A DNA stretch of 64,000 bases from Ochotona curzoniae. Lineage: Eukaryota; Chordata; Mammalia; Lagomorpha; Ochotonidae. This document shows, one piece after another, positions 10,678 through 22,560 of the stretch; the first letter of the stretch is position 1, and each line of letters begins with the position of its first letter. A program made the position numbers and the translations under genes. The notes under the pieces are model-generated. The model saw nothing but the letters and a program-made list of their open reading frames with translations. It searched no databases and was not told where the DNA came from. The stretch lies in assembly GCF_017591425.1 (NCBI RefSeq), contig NW_024467106.1, positions 24,666,501 through 24,730,500 on the forward strand. Reading direction: 5' to 3'.

Positions 10678-10690
10678 GTAATTAGGACAT
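10672..10690 (+). repeat. 3' target-site duplication of the full-length L1
   Basis: AAAAAAGTAATTAGGACAT matches 3982-4000 at 18 of 19 bases. Its A run merges with the poly(A) tail, so the boundary is uncertain by a few bases. Confidence 0.9.
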
Positions 10691-11568
10691 GCATGTTAGG
10701 AAAATACAAATAAAAAACACACTGAGGTTCTGTCTAACACCAGTGAAATTCTACATTCAGAAATCTGCAAACAACACTTGCTGGTGTAGATGTCAGACAG
10801 AGGTACACTGCTCCACTGTTGGTGGGACTGCAGACTAGTGCAGCCACTGTGGAAATCAGTTTGGAGAGTGCTAAGACAAATGAAAATGGACCTACCTTAT
10901 GCCCCAGCTATTCCTCCACTAGGGATATATACAAAGGAAGAAAAGTCTGAACATGATAATGTGACCTCAACCCTGCATTTATAGCAGAGCAATCCACAAT
11001 AGTGAAGACAAGGAAACAGCACAGATGTTTGACAAAAGAATATGCAAAGAAATTGTGGTACATCTACTCCATGGAATAATATGCTCATCCATTAAAAAGA
11101 ATAAAATTCTACCATTTGTAACAAAATGGTTCCAACTGGAGACCATTGTGTACAGTGAAATAAGTTGATCACCAAAAGGACAACTATTGTACATTCATGC
11201 AAAGCACAAAACAAGAAGTTACAGAGGTAAAATATATACATACAATCTCAGACTAACAGCACAATGGACACTAACATGCCAGGAAGTGAGTGTACATAGC
11301 AGTGCGCAGCTTTACTACCAAATGAAACGATTCCCAAAGAACTGTCAAATATAACTTGATAAAAGCATACTATCTTTTCTACCATTACCTTCACTTGCTA
11401 TGCCGTGATGCAGTTAAATAGCATGGTGATTGGTTGCTCAATTACAATACTGTTATAATGATATGAAGAACATGGAGGTCAGTGGGGGAGGCAAATTGGG
11501 AGGGAAAAAGGGGAGATGGCGGAAGGAATCCCTATACCTACAAAACTATATTGTGGAAAATAATAATT
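10691..11568 (+). mobile_element. 5'-truncated old L1 (ORF2 C-terminus and 3' UTR)
   Basis: The sequence aligns with the end of the intact ORF2. TCTAACACCAGTGAAATTCT corresponds to the motif at about 9728, and TGGTGGGACTGCAGACTAGT corresponds to the zinc-knuckle region. The Cys-rich part is decayed and frameshifted. After the ORF2 end (about 11170) comes a 3' UTR unlike that of the young L1, but with the same kind of G-rich tract (about 11485-11520) followed by GGAATCCCTATACCTACAAAACT. It is a dead copy, and the young L1 now lies immediately to its left. Confidence 0.9.
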
Positions 11569-11569
11569 T

Positions 11570-11905
11570 TATTTTAAGATTTATTTAATTTTTTTTTTTA
11601 TTAAAAAAGAAGATATACAGAGAGAAGACGATACAGAGAATAAGATCTTTTGCCCGCTGGCTCACTCCTTAAGTGGCTGTAATGGCTGGAGCTGGGCTGA
11701 TCAGAAACCAGAAACCAGGAGCTTTTTCTGGGTCTCCCATTTGGGTGCAGAATCCCAAGGCTTTCGGCCATTCTTGACTGCTTTCCCAGGCCACAAGCAG
11801 GGAGCTGAATGGGAAGTGGAGTATTTGGGATAGAAACCGGCACCCACATGGGATCCTGGCACATGCAAAGTAAGGATTTAGCCACTAGGCTATTGTGCCA
11901 GACCC
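11570..11905 (-). mobile_element. Lagomorph SINE
   Basis: Read on the minus strand this is a complete SINE. The A-rich tail appears here as TTATTTAATTTTTTTTTTTA. The pyrimidine tract, GGGTCTCCCATTTGGGTGCA and a head ending CACTAGGCTATTGTGCCAG follow in order. Moderately diverged. Confidence 0.92.
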
Positions 11906-12188
11906 GAACATAATATACTTTTAAAAATTAAATAGAATAGCATGAAGTTGTCATTTTTTAACTTTCAAAATTAATTTAAAAAATTAGCGATATCACCCCA
12001 AAATATTTTGAGTATTCTGACAGATGGTAAAAACACATTTGAAAATATTTTTTTAAGAATAAGATTTTTAATTTCTTCAGATATTAAATGTAAAGAATAA
12101 GATTGCAATTTTACTGTTTTCATTTCTGGCATACTTTTCTAAAAGCATTTGTAATGTGTAAACTTTAATTCACAGTTCTTATATTTTA
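11906..12188. other. AT-rich spacer
   Basis: Nothing was recognised; AT-rich non-coding sequence between two minus-strand SINEs. Confidence 0.5.
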
Positions 12189-12482
12189 ATATTTATTTAT
12201 TTTTATTGTAAAGGCAGATTTATGGAGAAAAGGAGAGGTAGAGAGAAAGATCTTCCATTTTCTGCTTCACTGTCCAAATGGCCACAGTGACTAGAACTGA
12301 GCTGATCTGAAACCAAGAGCCAGAAGCTTCTTACAGGTCTCCCACATGGCTGCTGGGTCCCAAGACTTCGGACCGTTCTCTGCTGCTTTTTCAAGCCATA
12401 CGCAGGAAGTTGGATGGGAAACAGAGAAGCCAGGACATGAACCAGTGTCCATTATGGGATCCCAGCACTTGCTAGACCCACA
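12189..12482 (-). mobile_element. Lagomorph SINE
   Basis: Minus-strand SINE with a TATTTATTTTTATTG tail complement, AGATCTTCCATTTTCTGC, GGTCTCCCACATGGCTGCTG, and the ATGGGATCCCAGCAC B-box region. The head is eroded after about 12480. Older than the copies near 44-45 kb. Confidence 0.9.
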
Positions 12483-13867
12483 GTTCTATAGGTACAGTTA
12501 TGTAACAGCTAAATTTATACTACTGAGTACAACAACTTTCAGCTTTAGGTATGAATGAAAAACAACCTTGCTTCATTTTACATTGTAAATCATTCAGTAC
12601 AATAAAGTATGAACAAAGAGTCTGAATCAGAAAAGGAAGACTTTTTCAGGAAGGAAGTAAACTTACCATATGCATGTTATGATACTTAACATGTCCATAA
12701 TCATTCACTTATAATTCACATCATTAGGTCATATTTCAAAGACAGGTAAACTTAATATTCAAAGTGTTTGAAGTTTGTTAAAGCAAATAATCATCTTATA
12801 ATGGAAAGGTAATCCCATGGTTTATTATTGGATCAACCTAGTGTTTAACATATTCCACCTGTTTATAAGACAAACAAGTAACAAAAAAATTAAGCTTCAG
12901 ACAGGTTTTTTAAAAGGCCAATCTAAAGCCTTTAACCTTTAGATAGAATGTTTTCTGGGGAACAAAAATGATGGTGGTTTTACTGGTTGTCTTATGGCAT
13001 TAAGTATTTCTCATAAAATTCATTTTAAAGGTTTCAGGAGACTACCAAATAAAGAAATTGTTCCACTCATATCCTGTACTTGAAAAAATTTCTGTAACTA
13101 TGACCAATTTTAAAAAAACATAGAAGAAAATATTATTGAAATAATAAAAATAGCAGCAATAAAAGTACTTTAATATTATCTCATAAATATATGCAACAGC
13201 AGTATGAGTTATATAAAATAGAAATATAAAATAGAGATATTTAAAATTTGATATCTGATACACAAATAATTTTGCATGTTTTTAGTTGTTGAAGGAATGT
13301 AATTTAGTTCCTTAAAACTTGTGTTTCATAAAATGTAATGTTAATAAACATCTTACTGTTTTTGACTGATCTGCTCATTTTTCAAATAAAGTATATGCAG
13401 TTTAAATGTCCCTTATTCAAAATGCTTGAGACTGAAAGCATTTTAAGTTTGGGCATATTTGCATACACATAATGAGAGCTCTTAAAGATAGAACTCAAAT
13501 CTGAATATGGAGAAATCATACATTTCATAGATACTTTTAGCACATAGCCTAAATGTAGTTTTACTCAATATTGTTAGTGTACCTGACCAGTTGGATGGAG
13601 TCAGTGAGAAATATATCAGTTGTGTTGTAATGTCAACACTGATAAACTTTAGACTTTTGGAGTATTTATGATTTTTGGAATAGCAATACTTGTAATAAGG
13701 ACATAAGAATAATAAGAAATATAAACAGAATAAGTGAAAGAAAATAGTTTAACTAAAATGCAAATCTGCTTGATTCTTTGTACTACAAGTGTGAAGACAG
13801 ACATGTTACAAATTGCAAGTAACAAATGAACCTTTGCAATCTTAAAATAAAGGGCTGTGTTGACTAA
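12483..13867. other. AT-rich unassigned DNA
   Basis: No gene or mobile element was recognised. Short open frames here are AT-rich and lack any protein-like pattern. Confidence 0.55.
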
Positions 13868-14205
13868 AGTGGCTAGAGACATTACATATGATTCCAGTAC
13901 CTCATATGGGCCCTGCTTTGAGTCCTGTACTCATCCAGCTCTTCGTTATTGGCCCAGTGGAGTGACCAAATTGCTTAGGGCACCCTGTTACCCACATGAT
14001 AGACTCAGATAGAAATTCATGGCAACTGGCTTTGGGCTGGCACAGACCTGGCAGTTGTAGCCATTTGTAAAATGAGTCAGCATATGAAAGATTCTCTCCT
14101 CTCTCTTTTTCTGTCTTTCTCTCCCATTCTTTCTCTTTGGATCCTCTGTGTCTCTCTCTCTCTGTAACTCTTCCAAAAAAATTCCAGATTTAAAATAAAA
14201 TAATT
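13868..14205 (+). mobile_element. Old lagomorph SINE with expanded pyrimidine tract
   Basis: Diverged head and B-box region (CCTCATATGGGCCCTGCTTT), the CTGGCTTTGGGCTGGCACAG segment, then an unusually long C/T tract with TCTCTCTCTCTCTC at 14150-14164 and an A-rich tail. Clearly SINE-derived but old. Confidence 0.82.
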
Positions 14206-14299
14206 ATAAATATGTTTATGCATTGGCTTATTTGAATGAATAATTTATAATATAAAAATATAGCATTTATTCAGTGGTTTAATCTTTTTTTTCCTTTTT

Positions 14300-14560
14300 A
14301 CACAATTTATTTTTATTTGAAAGAGATTTATAGAGAGGAGAGTCAAAGAGAGAGAGAGAAATCTTCCATCTGCTGGCCCACTCCCCAAATGATTAAAACA
14401 GCAGAACTGAGCCAGTCTGAAGCTAGGAGCCAAGTTTTTTCACAAATGCATTATCATGGAGCTGGATCAGAAATGAATCATCCAGGACTTGAACTGGCGC
14501 TATGTGGGATGCTGGTGTTATAGTTAGTAGATTTACTCTTTATGCCACAATGCCAACAGG
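14300..14560 (-). mobile_element. Old lagomorph SINE with internal deletion
   Basis: Minus-strand SINE with an ATTTATTTTTATTTGAAAGA tail complement, AATCTTCCATCTGCTGGCCC, GAACTGGCGCTATGTGGGAT and TGCCACAATGCCAACAGG. The middle of the element, between AAGCTAGGAGCC and GGAGCTGGATCAG, is shortened compared with intact copies. Confidence 0.85.
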
Positions 14561-15719
14561 TGAGAATTATTTTGTCACTGACATTGTGTGCAATTTCTGG
14601 GACAGAGTGAAAAAACTATTTATAGTTTATTTTGATTTATGCAGTTTTTATAGAAAACACATGCCTTTCTTCCTTCGGCTGAAATTCAACATCTGTTGCC
14701 ACAATCTTGACATGCTGTCAATTCTGATCATTCTTACAATCATATCATTGTCTCTGTTTTGACATCCTACCTTGTTACTTAAACTCATTGATCAATTGTG
14801 TGAGTTAGGGCCTCTACAGGGTCTTCTGGCAAGAACATCAAATATCTGCCTGCAGGGCTGGATCACTCCCCCACATCAGAAATCATTTTATCTATGTAGC
14901 CTTTCCCGACTACACATTTTATTTCTGAGAATTTTCAGAGGGGATCTACTGATCTTTAAGTATATTCTTTTGCACTAATTATAAAGGTCACTACTGTTTA
15001 CTTTAGAAATTTATTGCCTAATTGTATTATTGCCTACAAAAGACTCAGTGGCTAACTAAATTAGACCCATGAGGAACCAATGGTTTGGTTCAGGTGCAAG
15101 GAAGGAACTTAAGAATTATGATACCAAGGGTAAGGTTGGTATTTGAAATATTGCAATATGTTATTAATCTTGCTCATTACCTTAGCCTCCTATCAAAACC
15201 AGAATGTTTCACATTGAGAGGTGTAAATCATCTTGGTGTTTTTCCTTGTCATTATCGGTATATGCATATTGTTAGTCACTATCTCCTTCTTAGGACCAGT
15301 GCTTCTATTTGTCTGGTAAATTAATGAAAAAATTTTGGACAATAATAAACTTTCCTAAATAGTATATCTATAAACTTATGTGATATGTGTGGTAGAGCGT
15401 TAGGACTGTGAGACTCTTATCAAAATGAAAACCATTGTTTTTCTTTTTTTTGAAAAATATGGTTCTTTAAAAAAATTGTCAACAACAAAGTGATACTGTG
15501 TATATCAAATATGCTCATGAATGTATCCTTTCAATTCAATACCCTCTATGTTAGTTACATAATTATAAATCACAGCTTCATTGGACATAAAACAGCTGGA
15601 ACTCAAATTGGCATCCAGATATTATTCCAATATCATTGGTGGCTTACATGTATTGTGTCACAATTTTTGCGTCACCTAGCTTATTTTCTGCTGATCAAAT
15701 TCTCTCCTAAATATTTATT
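14561..15719. other. Unassigned DNA
   Basis: Short open frames occur at 14772-14978, 15085-15324 and 15490-15771. Composition is ordinary and I recognise no domain, splice pattern or repeat. I treat these frames as chance. Confidence 0.45.
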
Positions 15720-15862
15720 GCTATATTATTTGTTTGAGAGAGACAGGCTGAGACACTCCATTACAGATTGACTTCCCAAGTGCACTGAAGAGCCCAGAAT
15801 GAACTAAGACATAACCCAGAGCAGGAAATTCAAGACTGGTCTCCAACATGAGCTCAGGACTC
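15720..15862 (-). mobile_element. Possible SINE fragment
   Basis: TTATTTGTTTGAGAGAGACA followed by a diverged purine-rich stretch resembles the 3' half of an old minus-strand SINE. The rest is too diverged to align by eye. Confidence 0.4.
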
Positions 15863-15869
15863 CAACTTC

Positions 15870-16620
15870 TTTTTTTGTTATATAAAGCTAATTTATTTAT
15901 AAAAGGTAAAAAACTCTGTGTAACTCAAAATACAGATTTAGAAAGATAGTCATATATCCCACCCTATGTACTCTCCTACCTGCCTTCCGACCCATCCCTC
16001 TCCTCCTTGTATCTCGTTAACATAATGTTTTAAAATTTTATAATGATATACTTTCCATTCAATTCACAACCATAGGCTTAATGCTCCATTAAGTAAATAG
16101 TTTAACAACTAGCTAATAAAAATATAGCTACCTTTCTCAAGTGTATAAACAGACTATAAACCATATTCAAACCTCAAAATCTCAATTCAGCTCGTACATA
16201 TATTGCATTTTTTTGTACTCTTTATTTCTACAGATTATGGAAAATATAGGATAGTTGCTTCTGAGACTAGCTTATTTTACTGAGTATAATGGATTCCTAT
16301 TCAATCCATTTTTTTGCAAAAGACAGGATTTCGTTGTTTTGTCTGGTGAATAGTATTTCATAGTTATATGTAATTTTCTTTATCCAGTTATTTGTTTGTG
16401 AATATTGAGGTTAATTCCATATCTCAGCTATTGAGAATTGAGCTGCTATAAATATTTAGTACAGATAACTCTCTTATAGGCTAATTTCATGTTCTTTGGA
16501 TAAATTTCTACTAGTGAAATGGCTGAGTCGATGACAGATCTGTTTTCAATAATTGTTGTACTAGTTCAGAAACCTAACTTCCTGCAGCCTTTTGTAGTGC
16601 ACATTGTCAGAAAAATAGAA
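15870..16620 (-). mobile_element. Old L1 3' end
   Basis: Read on the minus strand this carries the end of L1 ORF2. TACTGAGTATAATGGATTCC corresponds to the complement of the 10140-10165 region, and AATAGTATTTCATAGTTATA to the complement of the Ser-Met-Glu-Tyr-Tyr region. A 3' UTR follows in lower coordinates, with a G-rich tract seen here as C-rich sequence at about 15958-16010. Dead, with multiple stops. Confidence 0.78.
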
Positions 16621-18020
16621 TCTGAAGCTAAACTCAAACTCAAACTCATATACTCCTAAATAGGTTGGTGAATCACAAATAACATACTAATGCGTTTGCC
16701 AAATATGCACACTTTATACTGTTGTCCTTATTATATTTCACATTAGAGTTGTACTTCTATAATGTCTAAATTATTAATATTACCCTTTATGTAGTGTGTT
16801 GCATTTTTAATTATCTTAAGTTATTTCTACTTTAAAAACCATCATTTGACCTATAAATCCTGGTGTTTCCTTTCAAATCCTTATTAAAACATTTTAATAA
16901 AACAAAGTAGATAACTTTAAAGAGAAATATGAAAAATGGTATCACATCTGATTATGAGTGCTATTTTTGCTAGCCGTAAGGCAATAACATTGAACTCAGA
17001 ATCTTTCTCAGAGAAGGTAAACATGCTTGACTAAACAAAGAATGGGCACTGTCTTATTTTCCTGCTATACCTGATATCGAGTACAGACAGTTGGAGTCTG
17101 TGTCAAAGAGATAACTAGGTAGTCAGCAATCAACTTCACCAGAATTGATTCTTCTGGTGGTTAGAGCTTTGTACTTCCAACCAAATACTTCTCCTTTTTA
17201 CATAAACTTTGCTTCCTGAAACTCTTGGGGAACAACTAAATAGAAGTTAATGAAAGTACTCGAAAGTGGAAAAGATCCTAGTTCATGCCCAGAGTCATGT
17301 GGTTTTAGCAAATGTTTAATTTTTATGTGCATTGAAATTAGAAATAACCCATAGCCTTGCATGTAGCCTGATGATGTTCAGCTGCAAGCCACTCAAGCTG
17401 TAAAGACATGTGTCAAGGGGATTTCTGCAAGAAAATTATCTTAGCATCAATTGAAAAACTTTCAAATATTTGGAAACCTTTATATCATTTCCCCAGAAGA
17501 GAAAGATAAAAGTACAGCTAATGACATAGCTGCTTCCTTATTCTTTGTATGATAAACACAAATGAACAATTGATGTGTATAAAATTGATTGTTTAATACT
17601 GACAATACAACCTGCAACTGTGCGGTAGGGGTGAATATGAGCATTTAAATGGAAAGAGCAATACTTTTAATGCAGTGAAAATAACCAAGGGATATCATGA
17701 TATGTGTAAGCACTTCAGTGAAGAATAACAAGATTAAATGAGAAAATAGTATCTAATGAGACAGATAATGAAGTACTGAAGAAGTGGAGAAAAGCACCCC
17801 AAAAGAATCCAGACTGCAAAATCAAAATAAGCATCAGAAGTTCCCAGAAGTGAAAGATATTTCATGAAAAAGGTGGCTGCCATTTAATTTAAACTTGTTT
17901 ATGTTGCTATGATACAATACTCACCTTTTCATCTTTTTTCAATCTCCAATATCATCTAGTAAACAAGCCCATTTATTGTGATGAAAGTGTGTGTGTGTTT
18001 GTGTGTACTTATGTGAATTT
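16621..18020. other. AT-rich unassigned DNA
   Basis: No gene or mobile element was recognised. No SINE, despite the density elsewhere. Confidence 0.5.
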
Positions 18021-19685
18021 TATTTTGCCACTTTTTTTTTTCCGGAACCAATGTGGTAGCTCAAATCCAATTCCAAGGTAACAAGGAATTGGCAAGGCAA
18101 TTGACAAGGCAAATATTGCACATATATAATGATGAAACAATACATCAACTGACAATGTGTATGAGCCACAGATGTATGAGCCAGAAGAACGTGATTTGTT
18201 TTCACTGTGTGTTATAACATTTTAAAATACCTTAGGAAAATTCTGGATTTCTGGACAATGACATTTTATATTTAGGCCATGGGTGTCTCGATTTCATGAA
18301 AAGAAGAATCTTGGATCCTGAGTTCTTTCAGTTAGGATAAACTAAATGGTAAATAGTCACAGAATTGAAGAGATGAATGACATCATGGGAACAGTTCCCT
18401 CCATTTACACATACGAAAGAAAAGAAGTGAAAAATATCTAATTAATAATATCAGCTGAAAGGTTGTAACGCTTCTATTTTTAGCATTTGAAAAGCACAGT
18501 TTTCGTCATATAACTCAAATCCCTCTGGTTTAATCAGTTTTCACACTCAGTGATTTAGCTGAGGAATACTGTTCAAATTTCATATCTGAATGGATTTAGA
18601 TGCATAGATGAACATGAATGTAAAAGTTTACATTTCAAAAATCATGGTTCAACACCCAGTATCTTGTCTATCTATCCCTGTTTATGCAATGAATGTCCTT
18701 TTTCAATTACCTTGATAGAATGTTTTTTTCCCAGTCTCTTAATATTAGTGGATATAACTTACCTATGTTGTTAAATAAACTGCATGATCTCAAATAATTT
18801 TTCTAATCTGTTGCTGGCTAAGCTTTCACTAATGATCTGCTTAGTCAATACAGATGCATGTGAGTAAAATGAAGCTACAGAATAGGTTCTATTTGGGAAT
18901 TGCTGAATTAGTGTAGAGGCAGGTGCGATTCTTTTAGAGTTACTTGTGCTATCTGAGTCATCCCTTTCCCAAGCATTAGAATCAGGGATGCTAAGAATAG
19001 TAGTTAGAGTGAAAATCAATCAAGTTCCTGTAAATAATGCATTTAAGATTAACTAGCTACAACATCTTTGCCATGCACAATTTTTCCTGCTAAAGAGAGT
19101 TACAGAAATAGAATGGGCTTACAAAATACAATTGCCTCCATACCTTGCTGCTACACACCTTCATTCTCTTCCAGTTGATTTCCAGAAAGTTCTTTCTGGG
19201 AATTGTTCAGTAATAGATTTTAAAGTGTGAATTTATTTGTTTCCCTGTCTTAATTGCTTTCACAGATAGTAAAAAATGTTTGCTGCAGATTAAGTGTGCT
19301 ACAAATTCCTGACATTACTACATAATCTATTTTAATATTCTGTATACTGAGTAATAAATCAATTAAAGTAAGAATAATTGGTGTAACTGTACCTATATCT
19401 CAGATTTAAGACAGTAAATTCAGTGATGTGGGTCTGTTGAAGACTTGGGGTATGTTCAGTACGAACTAAACTTACAGAGACAGGAGCCAGAAAGTAGCTC
19501 CTTATTTCTTTCCTAGTATTCCCATTTTTTTTTTTGTATTTCCTTTCTTTTTTTGTATTTCCTTTGTATCAAGAATTCTTTGTAGTTCTAATAAATGTGA
19601 AGTTTATATTTCTTCAGTGACACAATAATTGAAATGTTAAATTCTTACAGTGATGAAGCTGTTTTTAAAGCTGGATTAATTGTGT
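18021..19685. other. Unassigned DNA with one candidate exon-like segment
   Basis: Mostly AT-rich non-coding. A minus-strand open frame at 18771-19019 has no ATG start (the first codon used is TTG). It is flanked by an acceptor-like TATTTACAG (about 19036-19028) and a strong donor-like TAGGTAAGT (about 18765-18757). An in-frame TGA just inside the acceptor side and a TAA before the donor argue against a simple coding exon. Treated as a curiosity, not a gene. Confidence 0.35.
19522..19568 (+). repeat. Short tandem duplication, T-rich
   Basis: The unit TTTTTTTGTATTTCCTTT occurs twice back to back, probably by replication slippage. Confidence 0.7.
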
Positions 19686-19975
19686 AGGTGCCTGTATTCT
19701 GTATCACAGTGAATCACAAACCAGCTCCCTCACTTTCCATTCTAGCTTTCCCACTCACACACATCCTGAGAGGCAGCAGATGATGATTTAAGTTCTGGGG
19801 CCTCTGATCCCAATTAGGAGATAAGAAAGTGGTTCTTGGATCCTGGATGCAGCCTGGCTCAACCCTGGCTGTTGAGGGAAGTGGAAGAGTGGAACCACAA
19901 ATTGCAATTCACTGTCTTTCCCAGTAAATATGTAAACAAAAAAATAAATATAAATAAAGATAAATAACAAAAAAT
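19686..19975 (+). mobile_element. Very old SINE
   Basis: SINE order is still traceable: ATTGTGTAGGTGCCTG, AACCAGCTCCCTCAC, CAGATGATGATTTAAGTTC, AGAAAGTGGTTCTTGGATCC, CCTGGCTCAACCCTGGCTGT, then an AAATAAATATAAATAAAG tail. It is more diverged than most others. Confidence 0.65.
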
Positions 19976-20339
19976 TAATAATATATGATTGACATTTAAT
20001 TTGTTGTTTAGTATATATAAAACTGTGTTTCATAAAATGAGGACAATGTTACCCTGTCACTGGGATTTAAAATGAATGCTGTCTTTCATTATTTTTTCGC
20101 TGAAAGGGACAGTACAAAAAATTTAATCTATAGGAGCAAGATTGACATTTTGAGGATTATTATTTACAGCTTTTGTCTACTCTTGAAAAAATGGTATGTT
20201 TTCATTCTGCTTTCTGGTTGTTATATTAGTTACCTAATGGATTGTAAAGCCTGTGATTGAAAAGTGAACTGAATGTATGCCATAGTTAAATTTTGAAAAA
20301 AAAAAAAGAATCTAAAGACGCTAAACAGGAATATTGGTA

Positions 20340-20582
20340 GGGGAGTGTTCTACTGGGGGGAAGTATAAATGTGCTCTGGTTAAAGTTGCCAGCTCATGTC
20401 CTGGCTGCCCCACTTCCCTTTCCGTTTCCTGCTTTTGGGCTAAGGAAGCAGTAGAGGATGGCCCAGAGTTTCGTTCGGGTCAGCTCACTTTTGGCAACAG
20501 TCCGTGAACCACTGGACAAAAGATCTTTCTCTCTGTCTCTCCTCTCTGTAGTTCTGAGTTTCTAATCTTAAAAAAAAAAATG
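20340..20582 (+). mobile_element. Lagomorph SINE, partly deleted
   Basis: Contains CCAGCTCATGTCCTGGCTGC, GGGCTAAGGAAGCAGTAGAG, CAAAAGATCTTTCTCTCTGT and an A-run tail. The segment normally between the GGCCCAGAG and GGTCAGCTCA motifs is missing. Confidence 0.82.
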
Positions 20583-20604
20583 AATAAAATCTGAACTGAT
20601 TTTA

Positions 20605-20690
20605 AATGAAATAGGAACTGGCACTCATATGAGATGCCAATACTACAGGGTGTGGCTTTAGCCTGTTGCGCCACTCTGCTGGCCCCACAT
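20605..20690 (-). mobile_element. SINE head fragment
   Basis: Only about 85 bp of a minus-strand SINE 5' end is present (GGAACTGGCACTCATATGAG to GCCACTCTGCTGGCCCCA). The body and tail that should lie to the left are absent. It forms an inverted pair with the plus-strand SINE just to its left. Confidence 0.78.
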
Positions 20691-20704
20691 AGGTACAGTT
20701 TTAA

Positions 20705-22090
20705 GAACATAACAGTTTTTCATACCACGTCCTTTCCCACATCTCAAATCTCACCCTTTCTCCTTTCCTTGACTATTTTTTCTTTTCATTTTTACACTTA
20801 CAAGTTTAACCCTCCTCCAATAAATAAAGGATTCAAGTTAGTAAAAAGACTAATGTGTATCAAGAGTATATATAAGGGCTACAAATAGATGCAAACCTCA
20901 AAATGTGCAAGTAGCTCATGTATTTTGCTTGCATTCTGTATATTATTTACCACAGTTAAAGGAAATGTTATAGTATTTTACATTTTGTACTTGGGTTATT
21001 TTACTATGTAGAATGATTTTCAGTTGCATCTATTTTGTTGAAAGAGGCAAATTTCTTTTTTTTAATAGTTAAGTAGCATTTCTGTGATATATATGTATGT
21101 ATATTACACATTTTTTATCCAGTCTTCAACTGATAAACATTTGAGTTGAGTCCATATCTTAGCTATTGTAAATTGAACTGTAATAACCATGAGGGGGTAT
21201 AGATAATTCCTCATATAATTTCAATTTTGAGGGGAGAATTCTGAGCTGGATTGCTGGGTATAATCATAGATATATTTTCAGATTTCTAAAGCATCTCCAC
21301 TGTATCTTCCTTAGCAGTTATGCTAGTCTAGTTTACTTGCCTACAAATAGTATATTTTTCTGCTGTTCCCCCCACATCCTCATAAGAATGGATCATTTAA
21401 AAATTTTTAGAGAACAGCTATTCTGACTGGAATGAAACAAAAACTCACAAATTTTTTATTTGTATTTTTCTGCTGGCTAGTGATGGTGAAGATTTTTTTT
21501 TTTTCATGTGTTCGCCTTTTGAATTTCATTCTTAGGAAATTGCTTGTTCATTTCTTTACCTATTTCCTAATTTGATTATTTCATGATTATAGATTGTGTA
21601 AGTTAAACCTTCACCAATTGTGTAGTTTGCTGATTTTTTCCCTCTTTATTAGTTGTTTCTCCACTTTATTGTTTCCTTTACTGTGTAGAGGCTTCTTAGC
21701 CTGTTGCAATCCCATTGTTGACTTTCTTACATCAGTGTCTGCAGAGTTTACTCATTGTTTCTTCAAGTAGTTTGATGTTAGCGGGTCAAATTGTTTATGG
21801 TAGTAAGGTAGCAATTCCATTTCATAAAACTTCATGTGGAGATCCAATTTTTACAACACTGCTTTTTAAAAAGAGTATCCAAACATTTTATTTTAGATCA
21901 TTTGTCGAAGATAAGAAGGTTGTAGATATATGGACTAATTGCTGTTTTTTTTTTTTAAATCCTATTCCTGTCTGTATTTTGTCAATATCAGATTGTTTTG
22001 GTTATATATGGTTTGGAATTGATATTACAATGCCTTGTATTTTTGCATATAGTTTTGAGTATTTGTGGAGTACTTGGTTTTCTCCTCTGA
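20705..22090 (-). mobile_element. Old L1 fragment (3' UTR and ORF2 C-terminal half)
   Basis: Typical reverse-complement L1 landmarks appear: ATTTTACTATGTAGAATGAT, GTCCATATCTTAGCTATTGT, GAGCTGGATTGCTGGGTATA, and a TGTGTAGAGGCTTCTTAGCC segment. These run from the 3' UTR (left) into the reverse-transcriptase region (right). The 157-aa plus-strand frame at 21715-22188 is an antisense shadow. Confidence 0.8.
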
Positions 22091-22560
22091 GGGCTTTTTT
22101 TTTTAAACTTTGTTTCAAAAACCAAATCTACTGCTTAACAGGATGTCATGTCTTTCTTCAGCAGAAATCTGGTGTTTCGTGCGTGTGATCAAGATGTTAT
22201 GGTCAGTGCTTGAATGTGGAGCATGAGTCTAGGATGACACCAAAGTTAGGCATGATAAACCTCCTATGTTGTTAGCCGGGGTGGGTAAGATCATGTTGTC
22301 TGTAGTTACCACAACCTTACCTCTTCTTCTGCTTCTAGAATGTGGAATCTCCCCCAAGCCCCTGGTGTGAGAATCATGGATAGTGTCTTCATTCACCATT
22401 GTGTGTTTGTGCTGTCCACACTGTTCCATGGCATATTTCCTCTTTCTGTTCAATTTTTATTGCAAACTTCTCTCAAGTTACCTCCTAGGATTGCGCGTTT
22501 TTCCCATTTTCCCATTGTCAAAAATCAATATATTTTTTTTTGTATTCTGAAATCTGAGAA
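22091..22560. other. Unclassified, less AT-rich segment next to an L1
   Basis: More GC than its flanks, with a purine/pyrimidine texture like an old L1 5' UTR read in reverse. I could not align it to any element in the window. It abuts the minus-strand L1 at its left, so it may be a distant part of the same insertion. Confidence 0.3.

Noticed and set aside
3642..10690. CRISPR-like or tandem direct repeats
   Set aside because: The spaced direct repeats in the window are target-site duplications or scattered SINE copies, not regular repeats with unique spacers.
21715..22188. 157-codon plus-strand frame
   Set aside because: Antisense to an old L1; hydrophobic F/L/I-rich composition is typical of the complement of A-rich L1 ORF2.
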